Assembly: GCF_000454545.1 (NCBI RefSeq)
Contig: NZ_CM002139.1
Span: 3,188,208-3,216,032, forward strand
Length of the DNA: 27,825 nucleotides
Source: Xanthomonas cassavae CFBP 4642
GTDB taxonomy: Bacteria > Pseudomonadota > Gammaproteobacteria > Xanthomonadales > Xanthomonadaceae
Direction: 5' to 3'
The notes under the pieces are model-generated. The model was not told the DNA's origin. It saw only the letters and a list, made by a program, of their open reading frames with translations, and did not search any database. Below are positions 13,373 through 21,720 of the stretch, one piece after another; position 1 is the stretch's first letter, and the number at the start of each line of letters is the position of its first letter. The translations under genes were made by a program, and so were the position numbers.

Positions 13373-14152
13373 TCACTCGTCCGCGCCAGCCTGGCGCTGC
13401 AGAATGGAGCTGAACTCGTCGGCGAAGGTTTCGTAGCGCACCGACAGCCGTTCCACGCGGGTGGTGAAGCGGTTGTAGGCCCACACCGCCGGAATCGCCA
13501 CGAACAGGCCGATGGCGGTGGCGAACAGCGCTTCGGAGATACCCGGCGCCACGGCCGCAATACCGGCCTGCTCACCGCTGCTGACCATGTCGTGCATGGT
13601 CACCATGATGCCGAACACGGTACCGACCAGGCCGACGTAGGGCGCGGTGGAGCCGATGTTGGCCAGCAATTCGAGATTGCGCTCGAGCTGGTCGACCTCA
13701 CGGGTGAAGGCAGTGCGCATGGCGCGCTGCGCGCCTTCCAGTTGCACGCGCGCATCCAGGCGACGGCGGTCGCGTAGCCGCGAGAACTCGCGGAAGCCGC
13801 TTTCGAACATCGATTCCAGACCGCCCACGGTACGGTTGCGGTCGGTCGCCGAGGCGTACAGCTTGGCCAGATCCGCGCCGGACCAGAAGCGGTTCTCGAA
13901 CTCGTCGGCCTCGCGGTTGGCCTGCTTGAAGGCGCGCGCCTTGCGGAAAATGATGACCCAGCTGATGAACGAGCCGATCAGCAACAGCAGCACGATGATC
14001 TTGACCGGGATACTGGCCCGCAGGATCAGGTCCACGTAGTTGATGCTGCTGTTGTGCGCCGCCGTGGCGGTTTGCGCCGCGGCCGCGGTGACTTCCTGGG
14101 GTAGCGCTTCCACTACCGTGTCCTGCAGGGCCAGGAGCAATGCAATCGACAT
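13373..14152 (-). CDS. tolQ: Proton channel subunit TolQ
   Basis: 259 residues from ATG 14152, with AGGAACG upstream; the longer frame to 14572 runs through ybgC and was rejected. Three membrane helices are visible: IPVKIIVLLLLIGSFISWVI, then IGSTAPYVGLVGTVFGIM, then the ISEALFATAIGLFVAIPAVW segment. The MotA/TolQ/ExbB signature GLVGTVFGI is intact. TolQ and TolR form the inner-membrane stator that couples the proton gradient to TolA. Confidence 0.96.
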   Translation of the reverse strand: MSIALLLALQDTVVEALPQEVTAAAAQTATAAHNSSINYVDLILRASIPVKIIVLLLLIGSFISWVIIFRKARAFKQANREADEFENRFWSGADLAKLYASATDRNRTVGGLESMFESGFREFSRLRDRRRLDARVQLEGAQRAMRTAFTREVDQLERNLELLANIGSTAPYVGLVGTVFGIMVTMHDMVSSGEQAGIAAVAPGISEALFATAIGLFVAIPAVWAYNRFTTRVERLSVRYETFADEFSSILQRQAGADE

Positions 14153-14163
14153 CCGTTCGTTCC

Positions 14164-14622
14164 TCAGTAATCGGATTCTGGGGTTTCTAGAGCTTTCAAT
14201 ACGTCGTACACCGCGTCGTCCATGCCGCAGGGGCGGAAGTCGCTGGCGCCGAGTGCGGCGATGCGCACCTGAGCGGTCAACAGCACTTCGCCCTCGCGGC
14301 GCACCGACTGCGCGAACAGCAGGCTGGCCCGTTTGCATTTCAACACCACCGCCGACACCGACAGCGCGTCGTCGAGCCGGGCCGGCTTGAGGAAATCCAG
14401 TTGCATCGAGCGGACCGCGAACACCAGACCATGCTGCTGGCGCATCGCCTCCTGCCCGTAACCGACCGCGCGCATCCATTCGGTGCGCGCACGCTCCAGA
14501 AAGGCGACGTAGCGCGCGTGGTAAACCACCCCGCCGGCGTCGGTATCTTCCCAGTAAACGCGTGTCGGCCAACTGAATACAGGCGGGGAGTGGGGAATCG
14601 GGAGTCGGGAATCGGCGGTCAT
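14164..14622 (-). CDS. ybgC: Tol-Pal system-associated acyl-CoA thioesterase YbgC
   Basis: About 152 residues from ATG 14622; GTG 14628 would add two. RVYWEDTDAGGVVYHARY is the hotdog-fold signature with the catalytic Asp of the 4-hydroxybenzoyl-CoA thioesterase type. YbgC hydrolyses acyl-CoA/ACP thioesters and is conserved upstream of tolQ. Its N-terminal extension before FSWPTRVYW is encoded by GGGATT/GGGAATCGG-like repeat sequence (14585-14615), so the family-conserved part begins only after about 18 residues. The stop lies 11 bp before tolQ. Confidence 0.92.
   Translation of the reverse strand: MTADSRLPIPHSPPVFSWPTRVYWEDTDAGGVVYHARYVAFLERARTEWMRAVGYGQEAMRQQHGLVFAVRSMQLDFLKPARLDDALSVSAVVLKCKRASLLFAQSVRREGEVLLTAQVRIAALGASDFRPCGMDDAVYDVLKALETPESDY
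14585..14615. repeat. GGGAATCGG half-repeat within ybgC 5' end
   Basis: Tandem degenerate units GGGGAGTGGGGAATCGG and GGGAGTCGGGAATCGG belong to the same family as the intergenic repeats in the ruv region. Here only the G-rich arm is present and it lies inside the predicted start of ybgC. Confidence 0.6.
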
Positions 14623-14674
14623 GGGCACGGATTGTTGGTCAAGACGGCCTGGGCGCGCGACGAACGGAGCGTCA

Positions 14675-15709
14675 TCAGAACAGCTCTCCCGGCTCGCCGA
14701 ACCCTGGCGCGCGGTCCCGTGGCGGTTTCAGGCCCAGGTGCATGTAGGCCTTGTGGGTGGCCATGCGGCCGCGCGCGGTGCGGATCAAAAAGCCCTGCTG
14801 GATCAGGTAGGGCTCGATCACGTCTTCCAGCGTGCCGCGTTCTTCCGACAGAGAGGCGGCCAGCGATTCCACGCCGACCGGGCCGCCATCGAAATGCTCG
14901 ACGATGGTGCGCAGCATGCGGCGGTCGAGCTCGTCGAATCCTTCCGGATCCACCTTCAGCATCTGCATGGCCGCCTGCGCCACCGGCAGATCGATATGGC
15001 CGGCGGCCTTGACCTGGGCGTAGTCGCGCACCCGGCGCAACAGCCGGTTGGCGATACGCGGGGTGCCACGGGCGCGACGCGCAATCTCGGCCGCGCCTTC
15101 GGGCGTGCAGTCAATGCCCAGGATCGCCGCCGAACGGATCACGATGCGGGTCAGCTCGGCCGGCGAATAGAACTCCAGCCGCTGCACGATGCCGAAGCGG
15201 TCGCGCAATGGCGCGGTCAGCAGGCCGGCACGCGTGGTGGCGCCGATCAGCGTGAATGGCGGCAGATCGATCTTGATCGAGCGCGCCGCGGGGCCGTCGC
15301 CGATCATGATGTCGATCTGGAAATCTTCCATCGCCGGGTACAGCACTTCTTCCACCACCGGCGACAGGCGATGGATCTCGTCGATGAACAACACATCGTG
15401 CGGCTGCAGGTTGGTCAGCAGCGCGGCCAGATCGCCGGCCTTTTCGATCACCGGGCCGGAGGTCACGCGCAGGCTGACGCCCAGCTCGTTGGCGATGACA
15501 TGGCTGAGCGTGGTCTTGCCCAGGCCCGGCGGCCCGAAGATCAGCACATGGTCCATCGCCTCGCCGCGCGCCTTGGCCGCCTGGATGTAGATCTCCATCT
15601 GCTCGCGCACCGGCTGCTGGCCAAGATAATCGGCCAGGCGCTTGGGCCGGATGCTCGCATCGGCGGCATCGTCTTCGCGGGTGGAGCTGCTGGCGATGAT
15701 GCGGTCCAT
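14675..15709 (-). CDS. ruvB: Holliday junction branch migration ATPase RuvB
   Basis: 344 residues, normal length. It shows [12 protein letters not shown] at the N-terminus, Walker [10 protein letters not shown], Walker [10 protein letters not shown], sensor 1 GATTRAG and the arginine-finger region TAPLRDRFG, then a C-terminal winged helix ([18 protein letters not shown]). Two RuvB hexamer rings drive branch migration of Holliday junctions held by RuvA. In this genome kup separates it from ruvA. Confidence 0.98.
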   Translation of the reverse strand: MDRIIASSSTREDDAADASIRPKRLADYLGQQPVREQMEIYIQAAKARGEAMDHVLIFGPPGLGKTTLSHVIANELGVSLRVTSGPVIEKAGDLAALLTNLQPHDVLFIDEIHRLSPVVEEVLYPAMEDFQIDIMIGDGPAARSIKIDLPPFTLIGATTRAGLLTAPLRDRFGIVQRLEFYSPAELTRIVIRSAAILGIDCTPEGAAEIARRARGTPRIANRLLRRVRDYAQVKAAGHIDLPVAQAAMQMLKVDPEGFDELDRRMLRTIVEHFDGGPVGVESLAASLSEERGTLEDVIEPYLIQQGFLIRTARGRMATHKAYMHLGLKPPRDRAPGFGEPGELF

Positions 15710-15715
15710 TAGGGC

Positions 15716-15815
15716 GGGGATTAGGGATTCGGCAGACGGGATTGGCAGCGCACTAGTATGGGCCGCGGGGCGCCTCCGGCGCTACGCTCTTGCCAATCCC
15801 GAATATCCAATCCCC
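15716..15815. repeat. Inverted repeat with GGGATT / AATCCC arms, ruvB-kup gap
   Basis: A G-rich arm at 15716-15745 (units GGGGATTAGGGATTCGG and GGGATTGG) faces a C-rich arm at 15793-15815 (CCAATCCCGAATATCCAATC and further Cs). The arms can form a long imperfect stem in RNA or DNA, closing a GC-rich ~47-nt middle. The same structure recurs at 18406-18540 and 19075-19163. Confidence 0.75.
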
Positions 15816-15839
15816 ACTCCCGGGCCGCCACCGGCGGCC

Positions 15840-17747
15840 TCAGATCTCGACCTGCGCGCCCAACTCGACCAGGCGGTTGCCGGGGATGCGGAAGAAGCCA
15901 GTCGCCGGGGCGGCATTGCGATGCATCAGCGCGAACAGCTTGTCGCGCCAGATCGGCATGCCGCGGTTGGCGCTGGCCACGATGGTCTCGCGACTGGCGA
16001 AGAAGGTGGTGTCCATCGGGTCGAAATGGATGCCGCCCTGGTCGCAGGAACGCATCAGCGCCAGCGGCACGTCCGGCGTTTCCATGAAGCCGAAGCGCAC
16101 ATAGACGCGGTAGAACTCGTCGCCGATCGATTCGATCTGCAGCCGCTTGTCCGCCGGCGCGTACGGGATCGGCAGCGTGTCCACGTTGAGGAAGATGTTG
16201 CGTTCGTGCAGCACCTTGTTGTGCTTGAGGTTATGCATCAACGCATGCGGCACCACCATCGGATCGGCGGTCAGGAACACCGCCATGCCGGGCACGCGCG
16301 CCGGCGGCGCCAGCATCAGCCCGGGCAGGAAGCTGTCGATGCGGATACCGTCCTTGCGGATCTCTTCGCGCAACAGCGCACGGCCGCGGCGCCAGGTGCG
16401 CATCAGGGTGAACACCACGATGCCCAGCGCCAGCGGGAACCAGGCGCCCTGCAGCAGCTTTGCGCCGTTGGCGACGACGAAGGCCAGTTCGATGATGAAG
16501 AACACCACGCACAGCGGCAGCACCCAGCTGCGCCAGCGCGGCCACAGCGCGCGCGCCACCAGCGCCAGCAGCAGGGTGTCGATCAACATGGTCATCGACA
16601 CCGAGATGCCGTAGGCCACCGCCAGATTGGTGGAGCTGCGGAAGATCAGCACCAGCGCGATCACCATCACCATCAGCAACCAGTTGATGCCGGGCACGTA
16701 GATCTGGCCGATGGTGTCGCGCGAGGTGTGCTTGACCAGCATGCGCGGGATATAGCCCAGCTGCATGGCCTGGCGGGCCACCGAATAGGCGCCGGTGATC
16801 ACCGCCTGCGAGGCGATCACCGCCGCCAGCGTGGCCAGAATGATCATCGGATACAGCGCCCAGCCCGGCACCGCCTCGAAGAACGGGTTCTTCAGTGCGG
16901 ATGGGTGATTGAGCACCAGCGCGCCCTGGCCCAGGTAATTGAGCAGCAGCATCGGCAGTACGAAAAAATACCAGCCGTGGCGGATCGGGCGCGCGCCGAA
17001 ATGGCCCATGTCCGCATACAGCGCCTCGCCGCCGGTCACCGCCAGCACCACCGCGCCGAGGATGAACACGCCGTGCCAGCCGTGCTCCATGAAGAAGCGG
17101 ATCGCCCACCAGGGGTTGAAGGCCTTCATCACCTCCGGCGCGTCGACGATGTTCCAGATGCCGATCGCCCCCAGCGACAGGAACCACAGGCAGGTGATCG
17201 GCCCGAACACCTTGCCGACCTTTTCGGTGCCGAAGCGCTGGGCCATGAACACCAGCAGCAGCACCACCACGGTGATCGGCACGATGAAGGGATGCAGGCT
17301 GGGCGCGGCGATCTCCAGGCCTTCCACCGCGCCCATCACCGAGATGGCCGGGGTGATCACGCCGTCGCCGAAGAACAGCGAGGCGCCGAAGATGCCGAGA
17401 ATGCCCACCACGTACGCCGAGCGCGAGCCCTGCTTGAGGGTGCGCTGGGCCAGCGCCATCAGCGCCATGATGCCGCCCTCGCCGTCGTTGTCGGCGCGCA
17501 TGATAATGGTGACGTACTTGAGCGTCACCGTGATCATCAGCGCCCAGAATGCCAGCGACAGCACGCCGAGCACGGTGTCGTGGTCGCTGGTCAAGCCGTA
17601 GTGCGGCGAGAACGCCTCCTTCAGGGTGTACAGCGGGCTAGTGCCGATATCGCCGAAGACGACACCAATGGCGCCGATGACCAGGGCCATGTGGCCGTTG
17701 ACGGGCGCGTGGCCATGGCCCGCTGCAGGAGTGGAGGTCTGTGACAT
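15840..17747 (-). CDS. kup: Low-affinity potassium uptake protein Kup (TrkD)
   Basis: 635 residues from ATG 17747. The open frame continues to 18539 but that part overlaps ruvA in another frame and was rejected. The [17 protein letters not shown] motif near the first membrane helix is diagnostic, followed by about 12 helices ([47 protein letters not shown]) and a soluble C-terminal domain ending [16 protein letters not shown]. Kup is a proton-coupled K+ importer of the inner membrane. Its position between ruvA and ruvB is unusual compared with E. coli. Confidence 0.97.
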   Translation of the reverse strand: MSQTSTPAAGHGHAPVNGHMALVIGAIGVVFGDIGTSPLYTLKEAFSPHYGLTSDHDTVLGVLSLAFWALMITVTLKYVTIIMRADNDGEGGIMALMALAQRTLKQGSRSAYVVGILGIFGASLFFGDGVITPAISVMGAVEGLEIAAPSLHPFIVPITVVVLLLVFMAQRFGTEKVGKVFGPITCLWFLSLGAIGIWNIVDAPEVMKAFNPWWAIRFFMEHGWHGVFILGAVVLAVTGGEALYADMGHFGARPIRHGWYFFVLPMLLLNYLGQGALVLNHPSALKNPFFEAVPGWALYPMIILATLAAVIASQAVITGAYSVARQAMQLGYIPRMLVKHTSRDTIGQIYVPGINWLLMVMVIALVLIFRSSTNLAVAYGISVSMTMLIDTLLLALVARALWPRWRSWVLPLCVVFFIIELAFVVANGAKLLQGAWFPLALGIVVFTLMRTWRRGRALLREEIRKDGIRIDSFLPGLMLAPPARVPGMAVFLTADPMVVPHALMHNLKHNKVLHERNIFLNVDTLPIPYAPADKRLQIESIGDEFYRVYVRFGFMETPDVPLALMRSCDQGGIHFDPMDTTFFASRETIVASANRGMPIWRDKLFALMHRNAAPATGFFRIPGNRLVELGAQVEI

Positions 17748-17800
17748 GAGTGGGCAGGGTATCGCCGAAGGGCGTGAAGAATGAGAAAGGCCGAGGCTGC

Positions 17801-18385
17801 TTAACGCAATGCGGCCTGGAGGGCCTTGCGGATGACCGTGGCGACATCGTCGCCTTCTGCCCCGGCCTCGCGTGCCATGCGTGCGGCCTCGGCCGGCTTG
17901 TAGCCCAGTTGCTGCAGGGCGACGGTGGCTTCGGACACCGCGTCCGGACCGAGCTGGCCGGTGATCGGCGCTCCGCTGCTGAAGTCGGCCGCGCGGTCGC
18001 GTAGCTCCACCACCATGCGCTCGGCGGTCTTCTTGCCGATACCGGGAATGCGCGTGAGCGCGGTAATGTCGCCGCTGGTGATCAGGCGGGCAAACTCGTC
18101 CACGCTGACCCCAGACAGCACCGCCAGCGCGATCTTGGCGCCGATGCCGGTGACCTTCTGCACATCGCGAAACAAGCGCCGCTCGCCCTCGCGCAGGAAG
18201 CCGTACAGCGCGACGCTGTCTTCCTTTTGCGCGTAATGGGTAAACAGGATGACGTCGCGACCGACATCGGGCAGGTCGTAGAAGGTGCTCATCGGCGCCT
18301 CCAGCTCGTACCCCACCCCGCCCACGTCGATCACCAGCCACGGCGGCTGCTTGTAGGCCAGAATCCCGCGCAGACGGCCGATCAT
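17801..18385 (-). CDS. ruvA: Holliday junction-binding protein RuvA
   Basis: 194 residues from ATG 18385 ([10 protein letters not shown]). The OB-fold N-terminus ([18 protein letters not shown]) is followed by two helix-hairpin-helix motifs (LIT ... [30 protein letters not shown]) and the C-terminal RuvB-binding domain ([15 protein letters not shown]). The frame extends 18 codons upstream, but those are repeat-derived ([11 protein letters not shown]) and were rejected. An 8-bp hairpin ends two bases before the ATG and no Shine-Dalgarno is visible. Confidence 0.97.
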   Translation of the reverse strand: MIGRLRGILAYKQPPWLVIDVGGVGYELEAPMSTFYDLPDVGRDVILFTHYAQKEDSVALYGFLREGERRLFRDVQKVTGIGAKIALAVLSGVSVDEFARLITSGDITALTRIPGIGKKTAERMVVELRDRAADFSSGAPITGQLGPDAVSEATVALQQLGYKPAEAARMAREAGAEGDDVATVIRKALQAALR

Positions 18386-18387
18386 TG

Positions 18388-18407
18388 GGCACCGCCGCTG
18401 CGGTGCC
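18388..18407 (-). promoter_or_regulatory. Hairpin abutting the ruvA start codon
   Basis: GGCACCGC (18388-18395) and GCGGTGCC (18400-18407) pair perfectly around a 4-nt loop. On the ruvA mRNA it finishes two bases before AUG and occupies the place of the ribosome-binding site. Reduced or coupled translation of ruvA is a reasonable inference. Confidence 0.5.
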
Positions 18408-18540
18408 GGGATTGGGCATTCGGGATTGGGGATTGGCAAATTCCCTCGCTGCCGTTACAGACGGCCGCGCAACACCGGAGCGGCACAGCGTGCGCGGACC
18501 CGCCGTTGCGAATCCCCAATCCCGACTGCCGAATCCCAAT
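18406..18540. repeat. Inverted repeat with GGGATT / AATCCC arms, ruvA-ruvC gap
   Basis: The G-rich arm lies at 18406-18436 (four GGGATT/GGGCATT-type units) and the C-rich arm at 18508-18540 (GCGAATCCCCAATCCCGACT and more). They are imperfect inverted complements around a ~70-nt GC-rich middle. The C-rich arm shares GTTGCGAATCCC with the copy at 19139. Confidence 0.75.
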
Positions 18541-18542
18541 AC

Positions 18543-19067
18543 TCATCTCTTGCGGCTCCAGGCCTGTTGGGTGTTGACGCCCAGACGCTGCGCGGTGGCG
18601 CGGACGTGGGCGTGGGTGATGGCGACGGCCAGTGCATCGGCGGCGTCGGGCTGCAGCTTGCCTTTGAGGTTGAGCATGATGCCCACCATGTGCTGGACCT
18701 GCAGCTTGTCCGCGCCGCCCTTGCCGACCAGCGCAAGCTTGATTTCGGTGGCCGCGTACTCGTGCACCGGCAGGTCGCGCATGACCACCGCGCAGATCGC
18801 CGCACCGCGGGCGTGGCCGAGTTTGAGCGCCGAATCGGCGCTTTTGCCCATGAAGACCTTTTCGATCGCCACTTCATCCGGCCTGTAGGTCTCGATCAAC
18901 TCGCCCAGCCCGTGCAGCAGCCGCTTGAGCCGCTGGGAGAAGTCGCCCTCGCCCAGCAGCATCACTGGCGCATGGTGCACATGCCGGCTGCGACCGCCCT
19001 GGTCGATATCGATGATGCCAACCCCGGTGCGCTGCGAGCCGGGATCGATGCCCAGGATGCGGGTCAT
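18543..19067 (-). CDS. ruvC: Holliday junction resolvase RuvC
   Basis: 174 residues from ATG 19067 ([15 protein letters not shown]). The four catalytic acids are visible: Asp in [10 protein letters not shown], Glu in VAIEKVFMG, and two Asp in [15 protein letters not shown]. RuvC cuts Holliday junctions symmetrically after RuvAB-driven migration. The length is normal. It precedes ruvA in transcription order, with an inverted repeat between. Confidence 0.97.
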   Translation of the reverse strand: MTRILGIDPGSQRTGVGIIDIDQGGRSRHVHHAPVMLLGEGDFSQRLKRLLHGLGELIETYRPDEVAIEKVFMGKSADSALKLGHARGAAICAVVMRDLPVHEYAATEIKLALVGKGGADKLQVQHMVGIMLNLKGKLQPDAADALAVAITHAHVRATAQRLGVNTQQAWSRKR

Positions 19068-19074
19068 TGGCGGG

Positions 19075-19163
19075 CCGGGATTGGGGATTGGAGATTGGGG
19101 ATTGGTAACCTGCGTGCAGCGCAGTGCGCCCATCGCTGTTGCGAATCCCGAATGCCCAATCCC
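19075..19163. repeat. Inverted repeat with GGGATT / AATCCC arms, yebC-ruvC gap
   Basis: A G-rich arm at 19075-19105 (CCGGGATTGGGGATTGG and two further units) faces GCGAATCCCGAATGCCCAAT (from 19141). The middle contains a small CTGCGTGCAGCGCAG stem. This is the most compact of the three full copies. Confidence 0.75.
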
Positions 19164-19179
19164 GCCATCCCCACCTGCA

Positions 19180-19908
19180 TCAGGCGCCAAACGCCGCTTG
19201 ATCGACGTTCGAATACACGTCCTGCACGTCGTCCAGGTCTTCGAGCATGTCCAGCAGCTTGCGTACCTGCACGGCGGTGTCGCCGTCCACGGCAATGTCG
19301 TTTTCGGCGCGGAAGGTGATTTCGGCGTGCGCGGGCTCCAGGCCGGCTGCGGCCAGGGCGTCCCTGACCTGGGCGAAGGCGTCCGGGGCGGTCAGCACGT
19401 CGATGGCGCCGTCTTCCGGGTACACCACCACGTCGTCGGCGCCGGCTTCGATGGCGGCGTCGGTGAGCGCGTCTTCATTGGCACCGGCTGCAAAGCTGAG
19501 CACACCCAGGCGCTTGAACATGAAGGCCACCGAGCCCTCGGTGCCCATGTTGCCGCCGCACTTGCTGAAGGCGTGGCGCACGTCGGCCACGGTGCGCACG
19601 CGGTTGTCGGTGAGGCAATCCACGATCACCGCCACGCCGCCGGGCGCGTAGCCCTCGTAGCGGATTTCTTCGTATTCCACCCCTTCCAGCTCGCCGGTGG
19701 ACTTCTTGATGGCGCGTTCGATCACGTCCTTGGACATGTTCGCCGACAGGCCCTTGTCCATGGCGGTGCGCAGGCGCGGGTTGTTGGACGGATCGCCACC
19801 GCCGGCGCGGGCGGCCACGCTGATCTCGCGGATGATCTTGGTGAACATCTTGCCGCGCTTGGCGTCGGAGGCGTTCTTGCGGCCTTCGATGGAGGGGCCT
19901 CTACCCAT
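19180..19908 (-). CDS. yebC: YebC/PmpR family protein
   Basis: 242 residues. [22 protein letters not shown] is close to the family N-terminus (usually MAGHSKWxNIKxRK), continuing with the conserved [28 protein letters not shown] and IKKSTGE, and the [21 protein letters not shown] central block. YebC-type proteins were long listed as DNA-binding regulators; more recent work links the family to relief of ribosome stalling. It lies upstream of ruvC, as in many gammaproteobacteria, and is likely co-transcribed with it. Confidence 0.95.
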   Translation of the reverse strand: MGRGPSIEGRKNASDAKRGKMFTKIIREISVAARAGGGDPSNNPRLRTAMDKGLSANMSKDVIERAIKKSTGELEGVEYEEIRYEGYAPGGVAVIVDCLTDNRVRTVADVRHAFSKCGGNMGTEGSVAFMFKRLGVLSFAAGANEDALTDAAIEAGADDVVVYPEDGAIDVLTAPDAFAQVRDALAAAGLEPAHAEITFRAENDIAVDGDTAVQVRKLLDMLEDLDDVQDVYSNVDQAAFGA

Positions 19909-19997
19909 GAGTGGTTCCAGACTGGCTTGGATGACAGGGCGCGGATTTTACCTGATTGCTTGCACTCACCGGGGCAGCAACATGCGCCAGCGGATGT

Positions 19998-20675
19998 TCA
20001 ATGCCGAAAGCGGCCCAGGCGCAGGAAGGCCAGCGCCTGCGCGGCGGCGGCCGGCGAGCGCAGCAGGCCACTGTGGCTGGCCTGCACCACGCAGTGGTCG
20101 CGCAGCCCCGGCAAGCGGGTTTCGGCCAGCGACACGGTGCCGTCGGAGTCGCCGTCCAGTGGCGCCAGCCAACGGCCGACGCCGCGCGGGATGCAGCCGG
20201 CCACCTGACCGATCTCGGCCGCACCGTCCCACTGCGCAAAGCCCTGCTGCAGCAGCGCGGCGCTGCGTCCCATGGCCCAGACGCCACCGCGCCGGGCCAG
20301 CCCGCGCGCGGCAGCGCTGCCGCGCAGCGGCGAGCCCAGGCAGACCACCCGCCGCACCGGCAGGTCGGGCGCGTCGCGCAAGGCCTGCAACGCCATCAGC
20401 CCGCCCAGGCTGTGGCAGACCAGCAGCTGCGCCCCGCTGCTGCGCACGCGCGCGATCAGCTGCGGCACCGCCTGCGCCGGACCGCCCAGCACGCTGGCGT
20501 AGCCGAACAGTGCCGGCGCCAGCCCGTCGCCACGCAGCCGACGGGCCAGTGGCAGCAGCCAGTGCGCGGTATTCCAGATGCCATGCACCAACAGCACATC
20601 GGCGGTGGTGGTGGTCGATTGTTTGCGCGAGCTGCGTCGCGGCGTGACTGCAAGGGCCGAAGATGCGCTGGACAA
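19998..20675 (-). CDS. Alpha/beta hydrolase (RBBP9/YdeN-like), start uncertain
   Basis: The conserved part starts at ADVLLVHGIWNTA and shows the nucleophile elbow CHSLGG (Cys in place of the first Gly of GxSxG), an acid candidate in PLDGDSDGTVS and a final His in VVQASHSGLL. This gives a plausible Ser-Asp-His triad; the substrate is unknown. The start is not clear. An ATG at 20822, directly after the stop of the acetyltransferase gene, gives 274 residues, but its first codons translate a GGGATT-type repeat. I chose TTG 20675 (225 residues) as a compromise; neither has a convincing ribosome site. Confidence 0.7.
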   Translation of the reverse strand: MSSASSALAVTPRRSSRKQSTTTTADVLLVHGIWNTAHWLLPLARRLRGDGLAPALFGYASVLGGPAQAVPQLIARVRSSGAQLLVCHSLGGLMALQALRDAPDLPVRRVVCLGSPLRGSAAARGLARRGGVWAMGRSAALLQQGFAQWDGAAEIGQVAGCIPRGVGRWLAPLDGDSDGTVSLAETRLPGLRDHCVVQASHSGLLRSPAAAAQALAFLRLGRFRH

Positions 20676-20792
20676 AGGCAGGAGGACCGGAACGTGGCGC
20701 GCAGGCGTCGGGCACGGCGAACGCAGCGCAGGACCTGCAGTGTACGAGCGCCCGGCGCTGGCGCGTGAACAGACGTGGCGCGGCGCCCCACG

Positions 20793-20823
20793 CCAATCCC
20801 GAATCCCCCAATCCCCCCCCATT
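20793..20823. repeat. AATCCC half-repeat at the acetyltransferase-hydrolase junction
   Basis: CCAATCCCGAATCCCCCAAT followed by a run of eight Cs is one arm of the GGGATT family. It touches the stop codon of the acetyltransferase gene and would be translated if the hydrolase began at ATG 20822. Confidence 0.6.
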
Positions 20824-21350
20824 CATCCCGCGGCAGCGATCGGCCCACGCCGAAGGATGAACTCGCGGTCGACGATCTTGCCGACCGGAAAATCGTACTC
20901 GCCCACCTTCTCGAAACCGTAGCGCGCATAGAAGCGCTGGGCGCCGAAGTTTTCCGACCACACCCCGATCCACAGGGTGCGCGGGCCGTCGCGCTGCAGC
21001 CACTCCAGTGCGGTCTCGAACAATCGGCTGCCCCAGCCGCTGCTTTGATAGTCCTTGAGCAGATACAGGCGCTTGAGCTCCCCGTCGCCGGGACGCACGT
21101 CCTCATGCGGCAACCCGCACGGGCCGGCGGCGGCGTGGCCGACCAGCAGGTCATCCAGCTCCAGCAGCCAGATCGCATAGTCCGCATGCGCCAGCACGAT
21201 GCGCGCACGCTCCACCGCATAGGTCTCTTCGAGAAAGCCGCGCAGGTCTTCCTGCGGGTAGAGATGGCCGAAGGTTTCGGTAAAGGTCTGCGCAGCCAGA
21301 AGCGACAACGCTTCGGCATCGTCCGGCGTGGCGCGGCGGATGCGGGTCAT
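20823..21350 (-). CDS. GNAT-family N-acetyltransferase
   Basis: 175 residues from ATG 21350 (MTRIRRATPDDAEALSLLA). The GNAT core is seen in LKRLYLLKDYQSSGWGSRLFETAL, where QSSGWG is the acetyl-CoA pyrophosphate loop of motif A, and in NFGAQRFYARYGFEKVGEYDF of motif B. The substrate cannot be told from sequence; relatives modify small molecules or protein N-termini. The upstream frame to 21611 has no family similarity and was not used. It may be co-transcribed with the hydrolase. Confidence 0.9.
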   Translation of the reverse strand: MTRIRRATPDDAEALSLLAAQTFTETFGHLYPQEDLRGFLEETYAVERARIVLAHADYAIWLLELDDLLVGHAAAGPCGLPHEDVRPGDGELKRLYLLKDYQSSGWGSRLFETALEWLQRDGPRTLWIGVWSENFGAQRFYARYGFEKVGEYDFPVGKIVDREFILRRGPIAAAG

Positions 21351-21720
21351 GCGGGCTTCTCGTGCCGGATGGACGTGGCAGCTTGTCGCATGCGCGGTTG
21401 GTGGTGCAAGCGTGGGGAATCGGGAATCGTAAGAGCGAGAGCCGGAGCCGGGGCGAGCGACAAGCAGAGGACGCGGCCTGGGAAGTTGGAAGTGGGAAGC
21501 TGGGCCGGATCTGCGATGGGCGCCGGCTTCGGTATTGCCTGCAGCAGGGACCGGGGTCGCGGTGGCATGGCGGCGCGGTGTGCCATGCCTTGCATGGCGG
21601 CTCCTGCCCACAGCTTTCTACGAAGGCATCAACGGCTCCGATCCGGAGCGCGGTGTTGGCTGCGTGCGGCCAAGCAGCGCTGCCTGGCCACGCACTTGGC
21701 GTGGCCATGCCCGGTGCAGG
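21351..21720. other. 370-bp gap between aspS and the acetyltransferase
   Basis: No gene is supported here. It holds a short GGGGAATCGGGAATCG half-repeat at 21414-21429 of the same family as the ruv-region repeats, and otherwise GC-rich sequence. A terminator with T-tract is not visible after aspS. Confidence 0.5.

Noticed and set aside
15642..17744. 700-codon plus-strand frame opposite ruvB/kup
   Set aside because: It is antisense to two clear genes, His/Gln/Arg-rich as expected from the complement of high-GC codons, and has no family-like motif.
18386..18439. 18-codon upstream extension of ruvA
   Set aside because: It is the translation of GGGATT repeat units ([11 protein letters not shown]); RuvA proteins start at MIGRLRG.
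17748..18539. 264-codon upstream extension of kup
   Set aside because: It lies across ruvA in another frame and has no similarity to Kup, whose family start is at [10 protein letters not shown] with [10 protein letters not shown] following.
15716..19163. GGGATT repeats as a CRISPR array
   Set aside because: The units are short, degenerate and inverted, with no regular repeat-spacer spacing and no cas genes nearby.
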